Assembly: GCA_030526455.1 (NCBI GenBank)
Contig: JAUNCU010000007.1
Span: 12,731 to 31,156 of the forward strand
DNA from: Bacteroidales bacterium
GTDB lineage: Bacteria > Bacteroidota > Bacteroidia > Bacteroidales > Muribaculaceae
Length of the DNA: 18,426 bases
Reading direction: 5' to 3'
This document shows, one piece after another, positions 5,796 through 14,778 of this stretch. The position numbers were made by a program, and so were the translations under genes. The stretch's first letter is position 1. Every line of letters starts with the position of its first letter. Below the pieces are notes generated by a model. That model was not told where the DNA came from. It searched no databases and worked only from the letters and a program-made list of their open reading frames with translations.

Positions 5796-7094
5796 TTAAT
5801 AGTTGTCGCTATCGTCCTCGTTCACGAGGCTGTCGAACCACGATTTGAGTTTGCTCATCTTGCTCTTCTTGGGCTTTTCTTCCACCTTAGGCTTCTCCAC
5901 TTGTGGAGCGGCATTGCCGCCAGTGTTGACGGTGGGGCCGTCGCCAGGCTCAGCGATGCGGCGGCGCACGCAGGTGGAGCCGTCGGCGATGATGGATGCA
6001 GCCTTGGTGAGCAGGGCAAACACCTGGATATATTCAAACTTGTTGATTTCGTGGTTGAGGATGTTGATTGTAGGTGGCGTGGTGGCCATGCGGGTTTCAA
6101 TCTTCGTCTTCTCCTTGAATTCGGCTTGGAGGCCTTTGAGTTTTGAAGCGCCGCCAGCGAGCACGATGGTCTTCACATCGCCGCTCTGCAGGTGGGCGTA
6201 TTCGATTTGCTTGTTCACATTAGTGATGATTTCGCTCGTGCGCGAGAAGATGTAGTTGATGGCAGCCTTAGCGCTCACTTCGCCCACCGAGATGTCGTCG
6301 GCATTGAGGCTCAGTGGCTCGGCGATGGTCTTCTTCACCACTTCAGCCTTCGCCAGGGTGGTGTTCTGGAGGCCGTTCACGATGTCGAGCGTGAGGTTGC
6401 GGCCGCCAAATGGCAGGGTGGTCATGTAGTGGAGGGTGCCCTTCTTGTAGATAGCCACGGTGGTGGTTTCGGCGCCCATGTCCACGAGCATACAGCCCAG
6501 TGTGCGCTCTTCCTCGGTGAGGATGCTCTCGGCCATAGCCAGCGAGGTTACCAGCGTCTTCTTCACGCGGAGCGCGCCCATGGCGCGGTCGAGGTTGAGT
6601 TTGAGCGTGGGCTTCGCCACGATGCGGTTGAATTTAATCTTGATGCTGCCGCCACAGCAACCCACAGGATTTGCGCTCTCAGCATTGTCCACAAAATAGG
6701 CCTGTGGCACGATGTCGATGGGTTCGTAGGGCGTAGCGGGTTCCTTGAAAGCGCTCTGGCGCAGGTTGTCGATATTTTGCTTCGTAATCGTTTCGGAGAT
6801 GTTGAGGTTGCGGTCCACTTCGGTGGGTATAGAGTGCAGCGAACGTCCGTTGATGCCCACATACACGTCGGTAATGTCGCCATCCACCTTATTTTCCAGT
6901 TTTTTGATGATACGCACGATAGCGGCTTTAGTGTTCTCCACATTTTTCACAATGCCGTAGCGCACGCAGTCGGCGAGGGGCTCTTCTTCGAGGTGGCTCA
7001 CGCTCAGGTAACCCGAAGCGTTTTTCTCGGCGATGGCACCCACAACCTTGGTGCTGCCGATTTCAAGGGCCACGATATGTTGGATATTTTCCAT
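5796..7094 (-). CDS. ftsA: Cell division protein FtsA
   Basis: 432 residues from ATG 7094. The frame is open to 7367, but that extension overlaps ftsQ and is low-complexity, and actin-family homology starts at MENIQHIVALEIGSTK. FtsA is an actin-like ATPase that tethers FtsZ to the inner membrane. Visible are phosphate-1 (ALEIGSTKV, 9-17), phosphate-2 (LVDMGAETTTVAI, 203-215) and the adenosine motif (VLAGGASKLKGL, 311-322). A Pro/Lys-rich linker leads to a C-terminal amphipathic segment KLKSWFDSLV (415-424), the expected membrane anchor. It lies between ftsQ and ftsZ as usual. Confidence 0.97.
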   Translation of the reverse strand: MENIQHIVALEIGSTKVVGAIAEKNASGYLSVSHLEEEPLADCVRYGIVKNVENTKAAIVRIIKKLENKVDGDITDVYVGINGRSLHSIPTEVDRNLNISETITKQNIDNLRQSAFKEPATPYEPIDIVPQAYFVDNAESANPVGCCGGSIKIKFNRIVAKPTLKLNLDRAMGALRVKKTLVTSLAMAESILTEEERTLGCMLVDMGAETTTVAIYKKGTLHYMTTLPFGGRNLTLDIVNGLQNTTLAKAEVVKKTIAEPLSLNADDISVGEVSAKAAINYIFSRTSEIITNVNKQIEYAHLQSGDVKTIVLAGGASKLKGLQAEFKEKTKIETRMATTPPTINILNHEINKFEYIQVFALLTKAASIIADGSTCVRRRIAEPGDGPTVNTGGNAAPQVEKPKVEEKPKKSKMSKLKSWFDSLVNEDDSDNY

Positions 7095-7125
7095 AACTGT
7101 AAGTGGTTTTATGTCGTTGTTGTTT

Positions 7126-7224
7126 TTAGTTTTTTTTCTTTTTGCTATTGTCGTCCTTTTTGGGGGCGGCGGTTTTCTGTTCCTGTTTTTTAGCCTCGGG
7201 CTTTTTTGGCTCGGGCTTTTTATG
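7126..7224 (-). other. Out-of-frame Lys/Pro-rich open stretch after ftsQ
   Basis: Just past the ftsQ stop, another minus-strand frame is open for about 32 codons with no start codon. It reads KKPEPKKPEAKKQEQK and ends DDNSKKKKN and a TAA at 7126-7128. The composition is that of a low-complexity protein tail, not spacer DNA. Removing one base near 7222-7226 would join it to FtsQ after Leu278. It may be a decayed or shifted FtsQ C-terminus, a +1 frameshift product or a sequencing error. Confidence 0.45.
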
Positions 7225-8059
7225 TTAAGCCTTCGTAGTTTAGGCCGTCGGGGGTGGTGGCCGTGATCACGTCGGGACGCGTGCTTTCGTTGTCCTCTTC
7301 CACGGTGTCCACTTCGTGCACTACCACCTTCTTGTTGCGCAAGTTGCCCACCACCTGGTGTCGCCACTTCACCGAAATGGTGTCGTAGGTGTTCCAGCCT
7401 TTTTCGGGCATCACCTTCTGGTAGAAGAGCAGCAGTTTGCGGAATTTGTTTTCAAATCCCATGGCGTCGCCCATGTTCACCACGTGGCCCGCGATGTTGG
7501 GCACCATGTAGATATTGTTAGAGTCGCGGTATTCAAACATAGCCACCAGCGCATTGAGCACCGAGTCGCCCTTCACGTAATTGATCATGGGCAGCAGTCG
7601 GGTGGGAGGGTAGGTGGCGTTGAAATGCCCCTTCACGATGGGCACGTCGCTGCTGAACGAAGTGCTAGCGGGCATCTGCTTGCCTTCGCGATTCACATAG
7701 TACATGCGGTCGCCGTCGATCACGCGCATCACAGGCACCAGTTGGCGCACCTTCACCAGCAGCACGCCGCCGTCGCATCTCACGCATTCGCCCGACTCAA
7801 GATAGGGCGACTTGGCAAGCGCCTGCTCCACCTGCTTGAGGTTGATCTCGCCAATGGGCGTGCCTTTGAGGCGCAGATGGCACTGGTCGAGGTATCGCAT
7901 GATGCCCTCGGCATTGACAAAGGTGCTGCTGTCGTAGTTCTCAACCACGATGCTCACCTCGGTGCACACCTGTGCGCCGGCCTTGCCTTTGGCCCACACG
8001 ACGCCCCACAAGAGCACGCATGAGAGCACGATGATGATGATGTAACGAGCGTATTTCAA
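7220..8059 (-). CDS. ftsQ: Cell division protein FtsQ
   Basis: 279 residues. It is a bitopic inner-membrane protein that links early and late divisome parts. There is a short cytoplasmic start, one membrane helix (about residues 5-23) and a periplasmic POTRA/FtsQ region with VSIVVENYDSSTFVNAEGI and SPYLESGECVR followed by the beta domain. The start is TTG at 8057-8059, overlapping the murC stop in TTGA. An in-frame stop lies about nine codons upstream with no ATG between, so TTG with translational coupling is the only reasonable start. The protein ends abruptly at GLT, next to an out-of-frame Lys-rich stretch. Sequence conservation in this family is low; identity rests on topology, length and position between murC and ftsA. 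Confidence 0.9.
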   Translation of the reverse strand: MKYARYIIIIVLSCVLLWGVVWAKGKAGAQVCTEVSIVVENYDSSTFVNAEGIMRYLDQCHLRLKGTPIGEINLKQVEQALAKSPYLESGECVRCDGGVLLVKVRQLVPVMRVIDGDRMYYVNREGKQMPASTSFSSDVPIVKGHFNATYPPTRLLPMINYVKGDSVLNALVAMFEYRDSNNIYMVPNIAGHVVNMGDAMGFENKFRKLLLFYQKVMPEKGWNTYDTISVKWRHQVVGNLRNKKVVVHEVDTVEEDNESTRPDVITATTPDGLNYEGLT

Positions 8060-9429
8060 TGCTTCTGTTTCTTTACTTCTTCACAAATTTGTGGCAAAAG
8101 GTTCACTACGTCGCCAGCGCCCACGGTCAACAAAACTTCAAAGTTAAGGTTTTGTATCGATTCAAGCAAGTTTTCTTTGCTGTAAATCTTTTTGTTGGCG
8201 CAGGTTACGTCTTTGAGGATGATTTCGCTGGTCACACCCTCGATGGGGAGTTCGCGCGCGGGGTAGATGGGGAGCAGCAGCAGTTCGTCGGCCAGTGAGA
8301 GTGCTTCGGCAAATTCGGGCGCGAAGTCGCGGGTGCGGCTGAAGAGGTGGGGCTGGAAAATCACGCTCACCTTGCGGCCGGGGTAGAGGCTCTTCACCGA
8401 ACTGATCGATGCCTTGAGTTCGTCGGGGTGGTGTGCGTAGTCGTCGATCACCACCTTGTCGGCCTCCTTGAGCCAGAATTCGAAGCGGCGCTTAGGTCCC
8501 ATAAACGAGCCGATGGCTTCCTTGAGGGCTTCGGCGGGCACCTTGGCGAGCCAGCAGGCCGCCATCGACGCCACAGCGTTCTCGATATTGATGTCGACGG
8601 GCACGCCGAGGCTAATGTCGGCAATCACGCCGTCGGGGGTCACGAAGTCGAAGGTGATTTCGCCATTGCCCTTGCGCACGTTGGCGGCATGGAAGTCGCC
8701 TTCGGTGAGCGAATAGGTGTAGAGCGCCACGCCCTCCTGCACGCGGGGCTTCAGGGCGAGGCCGGTGTGCACAATCAAGGCACCGCCGGGGCGCACGAGT
8801 TCAGTGAAATGGGCGAAACTCTCGAGGTAGTTTTCGTAGTTGCCGTAGATGTCGAGGTGGTCGGCATCGGTCGATGTGATTACGGCGATGTAGGGGCTCA
8901 GGTGATGGAAAGAGCGGTCGAATTCGTCGGCCTCAATCACCGAGAATGGGCTGGTGCTGGAGAGCAGGAAGTTGCTGCCGTAGTTGCGGAGCACACCGCC
9001 CAGGAAGGCATTGCTGCCGATGCCCGACACCTCAAGGATGTGGGCCGCCATGCTCGATGTGGTGGTTTTGCCGTGGGTGCCGGCAAAGCACAGACCCTTG
9101 CTGGCTTCGGTGACGATGCCCAGCACCTTGGCGCGCTTCACCACCTCAAAGCCCTGCTCGCGAAACCAGCACAGGCCGGCGTGAGCCTCGGGCACCGCGG
9201 GGGTGTACACCACCAGTGCGTTGTCCTTGTCGCGGCAGTAGGCAGGAATGAGGGCGGGGTCTTCGTCGAAGGCGATTTCCACGCCTTCGGCTTCAAGGGC
9301 ACGAGTGAGGTCGCTGGGGGTGCGGTCGTAGCCAGCCACTTTCTTTCCTTTTGCAAGGAAGAAGCGTTCGAGCGCGGCCATGCCAATGCCGCCAGCGCCC
9401 ACAAAATATATCGATTCGAAATCTTTCAT
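8056..9429 (-). CDS. murC: UDP-N-acetylmuramate--L-alanine ligase MurC
   Basis: 457 residues, normal for the family. It adds L-Ala to UDP-MurNAc using ATP in the cytoplasm, the first step of stem-peptide assembly. The N-terminal Rossmann domain has FVGAGGIGMAAL (9-20), the P-loop is GTHGKTTT (117-124), and the central domain has EADEFDRSF. The C-terminal domain shows DDYAHHPDE and FQPHLFSRT, which are MurC signatures that separate it from MurD, MurE and MurF. It is 38 bp from murG and overlaps ftsQ by 4 bp. Confidence 0.97.
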   Translation of the reverse strand: MKDFESIYFVGAGGIGMAALERFFLAKGKKVAGYDRTPSDLTRALEAEGVEIAFDEDPALIPAYCRDKDNALVVYTPAVPEAHAGLCWFREQGFEVVKRAKVLGIVTEASKGLCFAGTHGKTTTSSMAAHILEVSGIGSNAFLGGVLRNYGSNFLLSSTSPFSVIEADEFDRSFHHLSPYIAVITSTDADHLDIYGNYENYLESFAHFTELVRPGGALIVHTGLALKPRVQEGVALYTYSLTEGDFHAANVRKGNGEITFDFVTPDGVIADISLGVPVDINIENAVASMAACWLAKVPAEALKEAIGSFMGPKRRFEFWLKEADKVVIDDYAHHPDELKASISSVKSLYPGRKVSVIFQPHLFSRTRDFAPEFAEALSLADELLLLPIYPARELPIEGVTSEIILKDVTCANKKIYSKENLLESIQNLNFEVLLTVGAGDVVNLLPQICEEVKKQKH

Positions 9430-9467
9430 CTTTCTTATGTTATGCTATGTGTAGAGAGTGAGTACTG

Positions 9468-10586
9468 TTATTTTTCTTCAATGATGTTCATCACCTCGTC
9501 GACGATGTGTTCGGCCGAGTTGAGCAGCGCCATGCGCTCCACGTTGCCGCTGAGCGTGGTGAGTTTTTCGGGGTCGGCCACGGTGGCGAGCATGGTGTCC
9601 ACGAGACGGTCCTGCGCCTCGGCGTCGGTCACCATGATGGCGGCGTCGCGGTTGGCGAGGGCGAGGGCGTTCTTGGTTTGGTGGTCTTCGGCCACATTGG
9701 GCGAAGGCACCAGGATGGAAGGCTTGCCCAGCAGTTGCAATTCGCTAATGCTGCTGGCACCGGCGCGCGAAATCACGAGGTCGGCGGCGCGGTAGGCCAT
9801 GTCCATATTGCTGATAAAGGGCATTTGAATCACATTCTTCACGCCCGACTGCGCCAGCGCTTGCTTGCAGTGCTCGTCGTAGAATTTGCCGGTTTGCCAC
9901 ACCACCTGCACCTCGTCGGCCATGGCGCCAATCTTCTGCAGGCCGCCGATGATGCTTTCGTTCACGGTGCGGGCGCCCAGGCTGCCGCCTATGATGAGCA
10001 CGGTGGCCTTCTCGGGGTCGATGCCCATGGCTTTGCGCGCCTCCTCTTGCGAGGCCTCGCACTCCAGCAGGTTGCGGCGCACGGGGTTGCCCGTGAGCAC
10101 GATTTTCTCTTCGGGGAAGAAACGCTCCATGCCTTCATAGGCCACGCATATGCGCTTAGCACCCTTGGCGAGGAGTTTGTTGGTCACGCCCGCATAGGAG
10201 TTCTGTTCCTGCAGCAGGGTGGGGATGCCCTTCTTTTGGGCCGCCTTGAGCATAGGGCCGCTGGCATATCCGCCCACGCCTATGGCAATGTCGGGCTTAA
10301 AGTCCTTGAGAATATGTTTCGCCAGGCGAATGCTTTTCCACAACTTCAGCAGCACGCCGAAGTTGCGCCACAGGCGCTTGCGGTCGAAGCCTGCCACGGG
10401 CAGACCTTTGATATCGTAGCCAGCCGCGGGCACGCGTTCCATTTCCATGCGTCCTTCAGCACCCACAAAGAGGATTTTCGCCTCGGGGTAACGGCGGCGT
10501 ATTTCGTTGGCTATAGAGAGAGCCGGGAAGATGTGACCGCCGGTACCACCGCCGCTCACGAGAAAACGTTTACTATTTCCAGACAT
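9468..10586 (-). CDS. murG: Lipid II synthase MurG (GlcNAc transferase)
   Basis: 372 residues. It transfers GlcNAc from UDP-GlcNAc to lipid I on the inner face of the membrane, giving lipid II. The GT-B fold is shown by the N-terminal SGGGTGGHIFPAL (11-22), GVGGYASGP, the linker GNPVRR, the GGSLGARTVNES loop, and the UDP-GlcNAc site with SRAGASSISEL followed by the VAEDHQTKNA segment. No signal peptide, as expected for a peripheral protein. Its 5' end overlaps the 3' end of ftsW by 14 bp. Confidence 0.97.
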   Translation of the reverse strand: MSGNSKRFLVSGGGTGGHIFPALSIANEIRRRYPEAKILFVGAEGRMEMERVPAAGYDIKGLPVAGFDRKRLWRNFGVLLKLWKSIRLAKHILKDFKPDIAIGVGGYASGPMLKAAQKKGIPTLLQEQNSYAGVTNKLLAKGAKRICVAYEGMERFFPEEKIVLTGNPVRRNLLECEASQEEARKAMGIDPEKATVLIIGGSLGARTVNESIIGGLQKIGAMADEVQVVWQTGKFYDEHCKQALAQSGVKNVIQMPFISNMDMAYRAADLVISRAGASSISELQLLGKPSILVPSPNVAEDHQTKNALALANRDAAIMVTDAEAQDRLVDTMLATVADPEKLTTLSGNVERMALLNSAEHIVDEVMNIIEEK

Positions 10587-11964
10587 TTGTGTAATTTATA
10601 AGAAGCGAGGGGTTTTCTGCACGCAGTTCCTCGGGCAGATCCTGATCCTCTTTGTTAGCGTTTTGTTTATCTTTAGAATTTGCCACAGTGCGGCTCACGC
10701 TCAGCATCAGCGCAAAGGCAAAGTTCATAATCACAATCGACGAACCACCCTTGGAGATGAGTGGCAACGGCTGACCCGACACGGGGAACACGCCTGTGTT
10801 GATGGCCATGTGGAAGAGTGCCTGAAGCGTGATCATAGAGGCTGTGCCTATCACGAGGAGCGTGGGCAGCGTGCGGCGGCAGCGGCGCGCAATCATGAAG
10901 GCGCGGCTCAGCAGCGTGAGGTAGAGCACCATCACTATCATGCCGCCTATGAAGCCGGTATCTTCCACGATGATGGAGAAAATGTAGTCGCTGAAGGCCA
11001 GCGGCAGGCGGCTACTTTCGCGCGAATTGCCGAAGAACACGCCCGTGAGGCCGCCGTGGGCCTGCGCCATGCGTGAGAACATCTCCTGCGAGTTGCGGTC
11101 GTTCAGCGGGCGATACACCAGCGAATCGTTGTTCCACCAGTCCTTCATGCGGCTGTTACGCATCTTCGAGCGGTCCACCACCTTTTTCTCGCTATTGTCG
11201 GCGGCGGCGATGGCCTCGTCGGTGGCTTCGCCCTCCTCGAGCATGCGCTGCGAGTTTTGCGCCATCATCACGGTTTCATTCTTGCTCTCGTTGATGTTCT
11301 TGATGAGGTAGAATCCACCACACACCACGCCTAGCGATGCAATCAAGATGGCGAATCGCTTGAGGGGAATGCCACCCACCCACATCATGATGAGGCTGAT
11401 GCCTGCCATGATGAGCAGGTTGGTCATGCCGCTCGTGAACATAAAAGCGCCAAAAAGTATCATGATAATCAGGCATGCAATCAGCCCCGTCATACTCACG
11501 CCATTCTCCTTCTGCGTGCGCGAGAGGATGAGCGACATGGAGGTGACTACCGAGAGTTTGGCAAACTCAGCCGGCTGGATGGAGATGCCCAGGAGCCGGT
11601 AGGAACGGCGGGCGCCGTTGATGAAATCGCCAAAAAACTGCACGTACACCAGCGAGCCAAACGTGAATATGAATAGCACCATGGTGATCAGCAGCAAGAA
11701 CTTTTTATTGCTGTAAGGGATTTTGTGAACGAAATAGAGCACCGCGCCACCCAGTGCCAGGAAGATACAATGCTTCACAATGGGCATATACACACCCATC
11801 GTCACCACTTCGCGGCTCGAAGCACTGTAGGTTTCCACCAGCGAGATAAGGATGAGCATGATATACACGCCCCATATCCATGGGTCGCCATATTTTCGCG
11901 TCATCTCCTCGTAGCGCGTCGCTTTGTCGTTACTCGTCTCCATTTTCTTTTCTTTTTCTTCCAT
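10573..11964 (-). CDS. ftsW: Septal peptidoglycan polymerase FtsW (SEDS)
   Basis: 463 residues from ATG 11964; a second in-frame ATG at 11943 would also serve. It is a multi-pass inner-membrane glycosyltransferase that polymerises lipid II with FtsI. Diagnostic sequences are QPAEFAKL (130-137), LPLAFSDYIFSII with the conserved acidic residue D326, and PLISKGGSS (401-409). A charged segment of about 60 residues (225-285) enlarges the loop before the catalytic region. The usual EPDxGTA-like motif of the middle helices reads TSGMTN (177-182), a departure from the general family pattern. The 148 bp upstream (to murD) hold T-rich sequence and no clear promoter. Confidence 0.95.
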   Translation of the reverse strand: MEEKEKKMETSNDKATRYEEMTRKYGDPWIWGVYIMLILISLVETYSASSREVVTMGVYMPIVKHCIFLALGGAVLYFVHKIPYSNKKFLLLITMVLFIFTFGSLVYVQFFGDFINGARRSYRLLGISIQPAEFAKLSVVTSMSLILSRTQKENGVSMTGLIACLIIMILFGAFMFTSGMTNLLIMAGISLIMMWVGGIPLKRFAILIASLGVVCGGFYLIKNINESKNETVMMAQNSQRMLEEGEATDEAIAAADNSEKKVVDRSKMRNSRMKDWWNNDSLVYRPLNDRNSQEMFSRMAQAHGGLTGVFFGNSRESSRLPLAFSDYIFSIIVEDTGFIGGMIVMVLYLTLLSRAFMIARRCRRTLPTLLVIGTASMITLQALFHMAINTGVFPVSGQPLPLISKGGSSIVIMNFAFALMLSVSRTVANSKDKQNANKEDQDLPEELRAENPSLLINYTNVWK

Positions 11965-12112
11965 GTGTTTTTGAATGATTTTTTATTTAACGGTTAATTC
12001 TTATAGTGACTCTAGAATCATCCAGAAGCAAAAAGCATCGAAATATCAAGTATAAAAAACTGTTGTCTTAACTTCTTTACTCCTTAACTCCCGAATTTCT
12101 AACTTCTAATCT

Positions 12113-13474
12113 CTAATTTCTAACTTCTTCAATCTCCTTCACGCCATTCTTGAATTGCTCGCCGCGGTCTTCCATATTGCGGAAGAGGTCGAAACTTGCG
12201 CAGCAGGGCGAGAGCAGCACGGTGTCGCCTTCCTGGGCCAGTTCCTGGCACTTGGCGAGGCACTCGGGCATGCTGTGGGTTTCGGTGAGCACGGGCACCT
12301 TGCCTTCGAAGAAGTTGAGCAACTTGGCATTGTCGGCACCAAGACACACGATGGCGCGCACCTTCGAGCCCACGAATTCGAGCAACTCGGTGTAGTCGTT
12401 GCCCTTGTCCTTGCCGCCGAGAATGAGCACCACAGGCGTGGTCATACTCTCCAGCGCATAGTAGCAGGCGTTCACGTTGGTGGCCTTCGAGTCGTTGATA
12501 TAGGTAACGCCGTTCACGGTGCGCACAAATTCGAGTCGGTGTTCCACCGCCTCAAAATCGGCGAGCGCGCGGCGAATCACGTCGTCCTTAATGTGGAGGC
12601 ACGATGCCGACAGACCTGCCGCCATCGAGTTGTAGACGTTGTGCAGGCCCTTGATAGAGAGCGCTCCGCGAGGAATTTCCCACTCGTGTCCGTCGATGTG
12701 GAATTTCACGGTGTCGCCCTTGTCGACGTAGGCAGCCAGACTCTCATCGTCGACCGCGTCGAATGCCAGCAACTTCGCCTCGGTGTGCACATGCTTGAGT
12801 TGCGCATCGATGATGGGGTCGCCCTGCCAGTAGATGAAGGCATCGGCAGCGCCCTGGTTCTGCATGATGCGGAACTTGGAGGCGGCGTAGTTCTCCATCT
12901 TGAAGTCGTAGCGGTCGAGGTGGTCGGGGGTGATGTTGAGCAGCACCGCCACATTGGCCTTGAATTGATACATATTGTCGAGTTGGAAACTACTGAGTTC
13001 AATCACGTACACATCGTGCTGCTCGGTAGCCACCTGCAGCGCCAGGCTGTTGCCCACATTGCCCGCCAAGCCCACGTTGAGGCCGGCCTTGGTGAGGATG
13101 TGGTAGGTGAGCATGGTGGTAGTGGTCTTGCCGTTGCTACCGGTGATGCACACCATCTTGGCGTCGGTGTAGCGTCCCGCAAACTCGATTTCGCTGATCA
13201 CGGGAATATTCTTGGTGGCCGCCTTCTGGAGGATGGGCACATTGTCGGGGATGCCGGGGCTCTTGATGATCTCGTGGGCCGCCAGCACCTTCGCTTCGGT
13301 GTGCTGGCCTTCCTCCCATGCGATTTCATATTTGTCGAGGAGCGCTTTGTATTTGGGCGCGATGGTGCCCATGTCGCTCAGCCACACGTCCATGCCTTTC
13401 ACTTTGGCGAGCACTGCAGCACCTGCGCCGCTTTCGCCACCACCTAATACTACGATACGTCGTGTCGTTTCCAT
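12113..13474 (-). CDS. murD: UDP-N-acetylmuramoyl-L-alanine--D-glutamate ligase MurD
   Basis: 453 residues. It adds D-Glu to UDP-MurNAc-L-Ala with ATP. Visible are the N-terminal dinucleotide-like fold (IVVLGGGESGAGAAVLA), the P-loop TGSNGKTTT (111-119), the substrate motif NDSKATN, GGKDKGNDY, and the C-terminal SPCCASFDLFRNMEDRG, which is diagnostic of MurD. It lies 31 bp after mraY. Its last codons run into a T-rich imperfect repeat (about 12094-12128) that crosses the stop. Confidence 0.97.
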   Translation of the reverse strand: METTRRIVVLGGGESGAGAAVLAKVKGMDVWLSDMGTIAPKYKALLDKYEIAWEEGQHTEAKVLAAHEIIKSPGIPDNVPILQKAATKNIPVISEIEFAGRYTDAKMVCITGSNGKTTTTMLTYHILTKAGLNVGLAGNVGNSLALQVATEQHDVYVIELSSFQLDNMYQFKANVAVLLNITPDHLDRYDFKMENYAASKFRIMQNQGAADAFIYWQGDPIIDAQLKHVHTEAKLLAFDAVDDESLAAYVDKGDTVKFHIDGHEWEIPRGALSIKGLHNVYNSMAAGLSASCLHIKDDVIRRALADFEAVEHRLEFVRTVNGVTYINDSKATNVNACYYALESMTTPVVLILGGKDKGNDYTELLEFVGSKVRAIVCLGADNAKLLNFFEGKVPVLTETHSMPECLAKCQELAQEGDTVLLSPCCASFDLFRNMEDRGEQFKNGVKEIEEVRN

Positions 13475-13505
13475 AATTGTAAACTATTGTGAGGAGTTTC
13501 TTTTT

Positions 13506-14765
13506 TTAGCGAATCTTTAAAGTCACGAAGGTAATCACCGCCAGCAAGATGGCCACGAGGAAGAATCGCATCACGATCTTCGACTCGGGAATGGCGTTGA
13601 GCGGCTTCTGCCACAGCGCTTCCACCTTGCCCGCAGGCACCTGGAAGTGGTGGTGCAGCGGCGTCATCTTGAAGATGCGCCTGCCTTCGCCGTATTTTTT
13701 CTTGGTGTACTTGAAGTAGGCCACCTGCATCATCACCGAGATGTCTTCCACGAAGAAGGTGAGGCACAGGATGGGGATGAGCAATTCCTTGCGAATGAGG
13801 ATGGCAAACACGGCGATGATGCCGCCCAGACACAGGCTGCCGGTGTCGCCCATAAACACTTGCGCAGGGAATGAATTATACCACAGGAAGCCCACGGTGG
13901 CGCCGATGAATGCTGCGGCATATACCACCAGTTCGGAACTCTCGGGGATGTACATGATGTTGAGATACGACGAATACACCACGTTGCCCCCCAGATAGCA
14001 CATGATGGCCAGCGCCACGCCTATGATGGCCGAGGTGCCGGTGGCGAGGCCGTCGAGGCCGTCGGTGAGGTTGGCGCCATTGCTCACTGCCGCCACCACG
14101 ATGATGGTGACGAGGATAAACACGATCCAGCCGCCCGTCTGCGCGTGGTCGCCCATCCACTGGGTGAGCGAGGCGTAGTCGAAGTTATGATTCTTCACAA
14201 AGGGGATGGTGGTTTTGGTGGATTTGGCGGTTTCGGTATTGTGCTTCACCACCATTTCGCTGGTTTGGGGGTTCTGCACCTCCACGTTTTCATTCATCAC
14301 GATAGAGGGGGAGAGATACATGGTGAGGCCCACAATCAAGCCCAGACCCACTTGGCCCACAATCTTGAATTTGCCCTTCATGCCTTCCTTGTTGTGCTTG
14401 GCAATCTTGAGGTAGTCGTCGGCAAAACCCAGTGCGCCACACCAGATGGTGGCCACTATCATCAGCAGCATATACACGTTGTCGAGTTTGCCCAGCAGCA
14501 GGCAGGGCACCAGGATGGAGATGATGATGATGATGCCGCCCATGGTGGGAGTGCCTTTCTTTTCCATCTGGCCCTGAAGGCCGAGGTTGCGCACGATTTC
14601 GCCCACCTGCATCAACTGAAGGCGGTCGATAATCTTGCGGCCGAACACGATGGCGATGAACAGCGACAGCAGCAGGGCGAAGCCCGAGCGGAAGGTGATG
14701 TAGTCGAACAGGCGTGCGCCGGGCACGTTGTATTCTTCTAATGCGTGAAATAAGTGATAAAGCAT
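13506..14765 (-). CDS. mraY: Phospho-MurNAc-pentapeptide transferase MraY
   Basis: 419 residues with about ten membrane helices. It transfers phospho-MurNAc-pentapeptide to undecaprenyl phosphate, making lipid I. Key sites are ADDYLK (115-120) with the Asp pair, NLTDGLDGLA (232-241), GDTGS (306-310) and the TPLHHHF loop (368-374). It is about 60 residues longer than the E. coli protein because of a polar segment at 155-210 between helices, which I recall as usual in Bacteroidetes. Only 13 bp separate it from murE. Confidence 0.97.
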   Translation of the reverse strand: MLYHLFHALEEYNVPGARLFDYITFRSGFALLLSLFIAIVFGRKIIDRLQLMQVGEIVRNLGLQGQMEKKGTPTMGGIIIIISILVPCLLLGKLDNVYMLLMIVATIWCGALGFADDYLKIAKHNKEGMKGKFKIVGQVGLGLIVGLTMYLSPSIVMNENVEVQNPQTSEMVVKHNTETAKSTKTTIPFVKNHNFDYASLTQWMGDHAQTGGWIVFILVTIIVVAAVSNGANLTDGLDGLATGTSAIIGVALAIMCYLGGNVVYSSYLNIMYIPESSELVVYAAAFIGATVGFLWYNSFPAQVFMGDTGSLCLGGIIAVFAILIRKELLIPILCLTFFVEDISVMMQVAYFKYTKKKYGEGRRIFKMTPLHHHFQVPAGKVEALWQKPLNAIPESKIVMRFFLVAILLAVITFVTLKIR

Positions 14766-14778
14766 ATCGTAAGTAAAA

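Noticed and set aside
7095..7367. Upstream extension of ftsA to an ATG at 7367
   Set aside because: It would overlap ftsQ by about 150 bp and encode an Arg/Lys-rich non-homologous stretch; actin-family similarity starts at 7094.
8347..9795. Long plus-strand open frame opposite murC and murG (482 codons)
   Set aside because: It crosses two genuine genes and their gap; composition is that of a high-GC antisense shadow.
12094..12128. Imperfect 21-bp repeat (AATTTCTAACTTCT twice) at the end of murD
   Set aside because: Short T-rich low-complexity sequence overlapping the stop codon; no structure or gene link seen.
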